7,146 nt of DNA, taken from assembly GCA_015767355.1 (NCBI GenBank), contig JADWMH010000039.1:5113-12258 (forward strand), read 5' to 3'. Positions 6,519-7,146 of this stretch are shown piece after piece. The position numbers were made by a program, and so were the translations under genes. Numbering within the stretch: position 1 is the stretch's first letter; each line of letters starts with the position of its first letter. Under the pieces are notes generated by a model. That model made no database searches and had not been told where the DNA came from. It saw only the letters and a program-made list of their open reading frames with translations. This DNA comes from Gammaproteobacteria bacterium. GTDB lineage: Bacteria; Pseudomonadota; Gammaproteobacteria; Chromatiales; Chromatiaceae.

Positions 6519-7146
6519 ATGATAGTTCATGCGATGGCGCCGGGAGTGCTGTCAATCCTGCTGATGCTGACGGCCTGCAGCAGCCGCCAGGAGATGGCGC
6601 CCTACGAAAGCCGGGTTGCGGTTCCCGGGAGAGAGCCCGCATCTGAACCCCGGTCAGTCAAATCCCGTGTGCAGCAAGATGAGATGCACTTGCCGCCAAG
6701 CTCCACCACGGTCGAACAGAAGCAGTCACAGCCTCAGAAACAGATTAACCAGGCATCAGATTCCGCAAAGTCGCAACATAAGCAGCAGCAAGCTGAGATA
6801 GCCAGACAAACAGAACAGATCAAGCACTCTGTCATGAAAAAGATGGAGAAAAGCAGCAACAGCCACACTTTTCCGCCTGATGCAGAGCTGCGCTGGAAGT
6901 GGCCGGTTAGGGGAAAGATTGTCCAGTCATATCGGCCTGCGGATCCGGCCAGACGAGGAATTTTGATCAGTGGTGTAGAGGGAGAGGGGATCTCGGCAAC
7001 GGAATCGGGAGAGGTTGTATATAGTGATGATGGGCTGACAGGTTATGGTCAGCTTATTATCATCAAACATAATAAAAATTACCTGAGTGTCTATGCGCAT
7101 AATCGCAAGCGGCTGGTAACAGAGGGAGCGTGGGTAACCCGTGGTG
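6519..7146 (+). CDS. nlpD: NlpD-like LytM/M23-fold lipoprotein, 3' end cut by window edge
   Basis: The 209 visible residues form a putative lipoprotein signal (LSILLMLTAC, lipobox LTAC with Cys20), a Gln/Ser/Lys-rich hydrophilic linker (about 21-122) and the start of a LytM domain (about 127 onward: WKWPVRGKIVQSY, then GYGQLIIIKHNKNYLSVYAHN at 175-195). The latter closely resembles Escherichia coli NlpD, an outer-membrane activator of the AmiC cell-wall amidase at division. Where active M23 peptidases have HxGID, this protein has RRGIL (145-149), so both first-motif zinc ligands are lost, as expected for a non-catalytic activator. No LysM repeat is visible, unlike typical NlpD. The signal peptide lacks Lys/Arg before its core, and a TAG directly precedes the ATG, so the start may be affected by a frameshift. 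The place after surE-pcm supports nlpD; another LytM-type activator is possible. Confidence 0.85.
   Translation, partial: MIVHAMAPGVLSILLMLTACSSRQEMAPYESRVAVPGREPASEPRSVKSRVQQDEMHLPPSSTTVEQKQSQPQKQINQASDSAKSQHKQQQAEIARQTEQIKHSVMKKMEKSSNSHTFPPDAELRWKWPVRGKIVQSYRPADPARRGILISGVEGEGISATESGEVVYSDDGLTGYGQLIIIKHNKNYLSVYAHNRKRLVTEGAWVTRG

Noticed and set aside
1..7146. A novel defence, mobile or biosynthetic system
   Set aside because: All space is filled by recognisable housekeeping and iron-transport genes; no gap exceeds about 165 bases, and no repeats, integrases or toxin-like genes were seen.

Overview
The window reads as an ordinary chromosomal segment of a gammaproteobacterium with moderate GC. 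The best evidence is the order surE - pcm - yqaA-type gene - nlpD-like gene on the right, which resembles the gammaproteobacterial surE-pcm-nlpD(-rpoS) neighbourhood, together with a SmrA-type Smr protein. The genus cannot be fixed from the sequence alone. No RNA gene, insertion sequence, phage gene, CRISPR array or long repeat was seen.

Left part (1-3720, minus strand): a complete-looking ferric iron ABC importer, transcribed right to left as fbpA (periplasmic Fe3+ binding protein), fbpB (fused double-domain permease) and fbpC (ATPase, cut by the left window edge). The genes are tightly packed: 12 bases between fbpA and fbpB, and an ATGA overlap between fbpB and fbpC. A strong-looking sigma70 promoter lies upstream of fbpA. 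A 15-base Fur-box-like palindrome overlaps its -35 and spacer, so the operon is probably repressed by Fur when iron is plentiful.

Middle (3771-4459): a SmrA-like Smr-domain protein on the minus strand with its own candidate promoter, head to head with surE. The 164-base gap between the two carries that promoter and a T-rich stretch just before surE.

Right part (4460-7146, plus strand): surE (5'/3'-nucleotidase), pcm (L-isoaspartyl O-methyltransferase), a YqaA/DedA-like membrane protein and the first 209 codons of an NlpD-like lipoprotein cut by the right edge. Gaps are 1, 56 and 10 bases, consistent with one stress and stationary-phase/cell-envelope operon. rpoS would be expected just beyond the window. 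The NlpD-like protein has no visible LysM domain, has lost the first zinc-ligand motif of the LytM fold, and has an odd uncharged signal-peptide start that a single missing G would explain.

No previously undescribed system is evident. The points most worth a second look are the Fur-box/promoter overlap, the LysM-less NlpD-like protein and the possible frameshift at its start.
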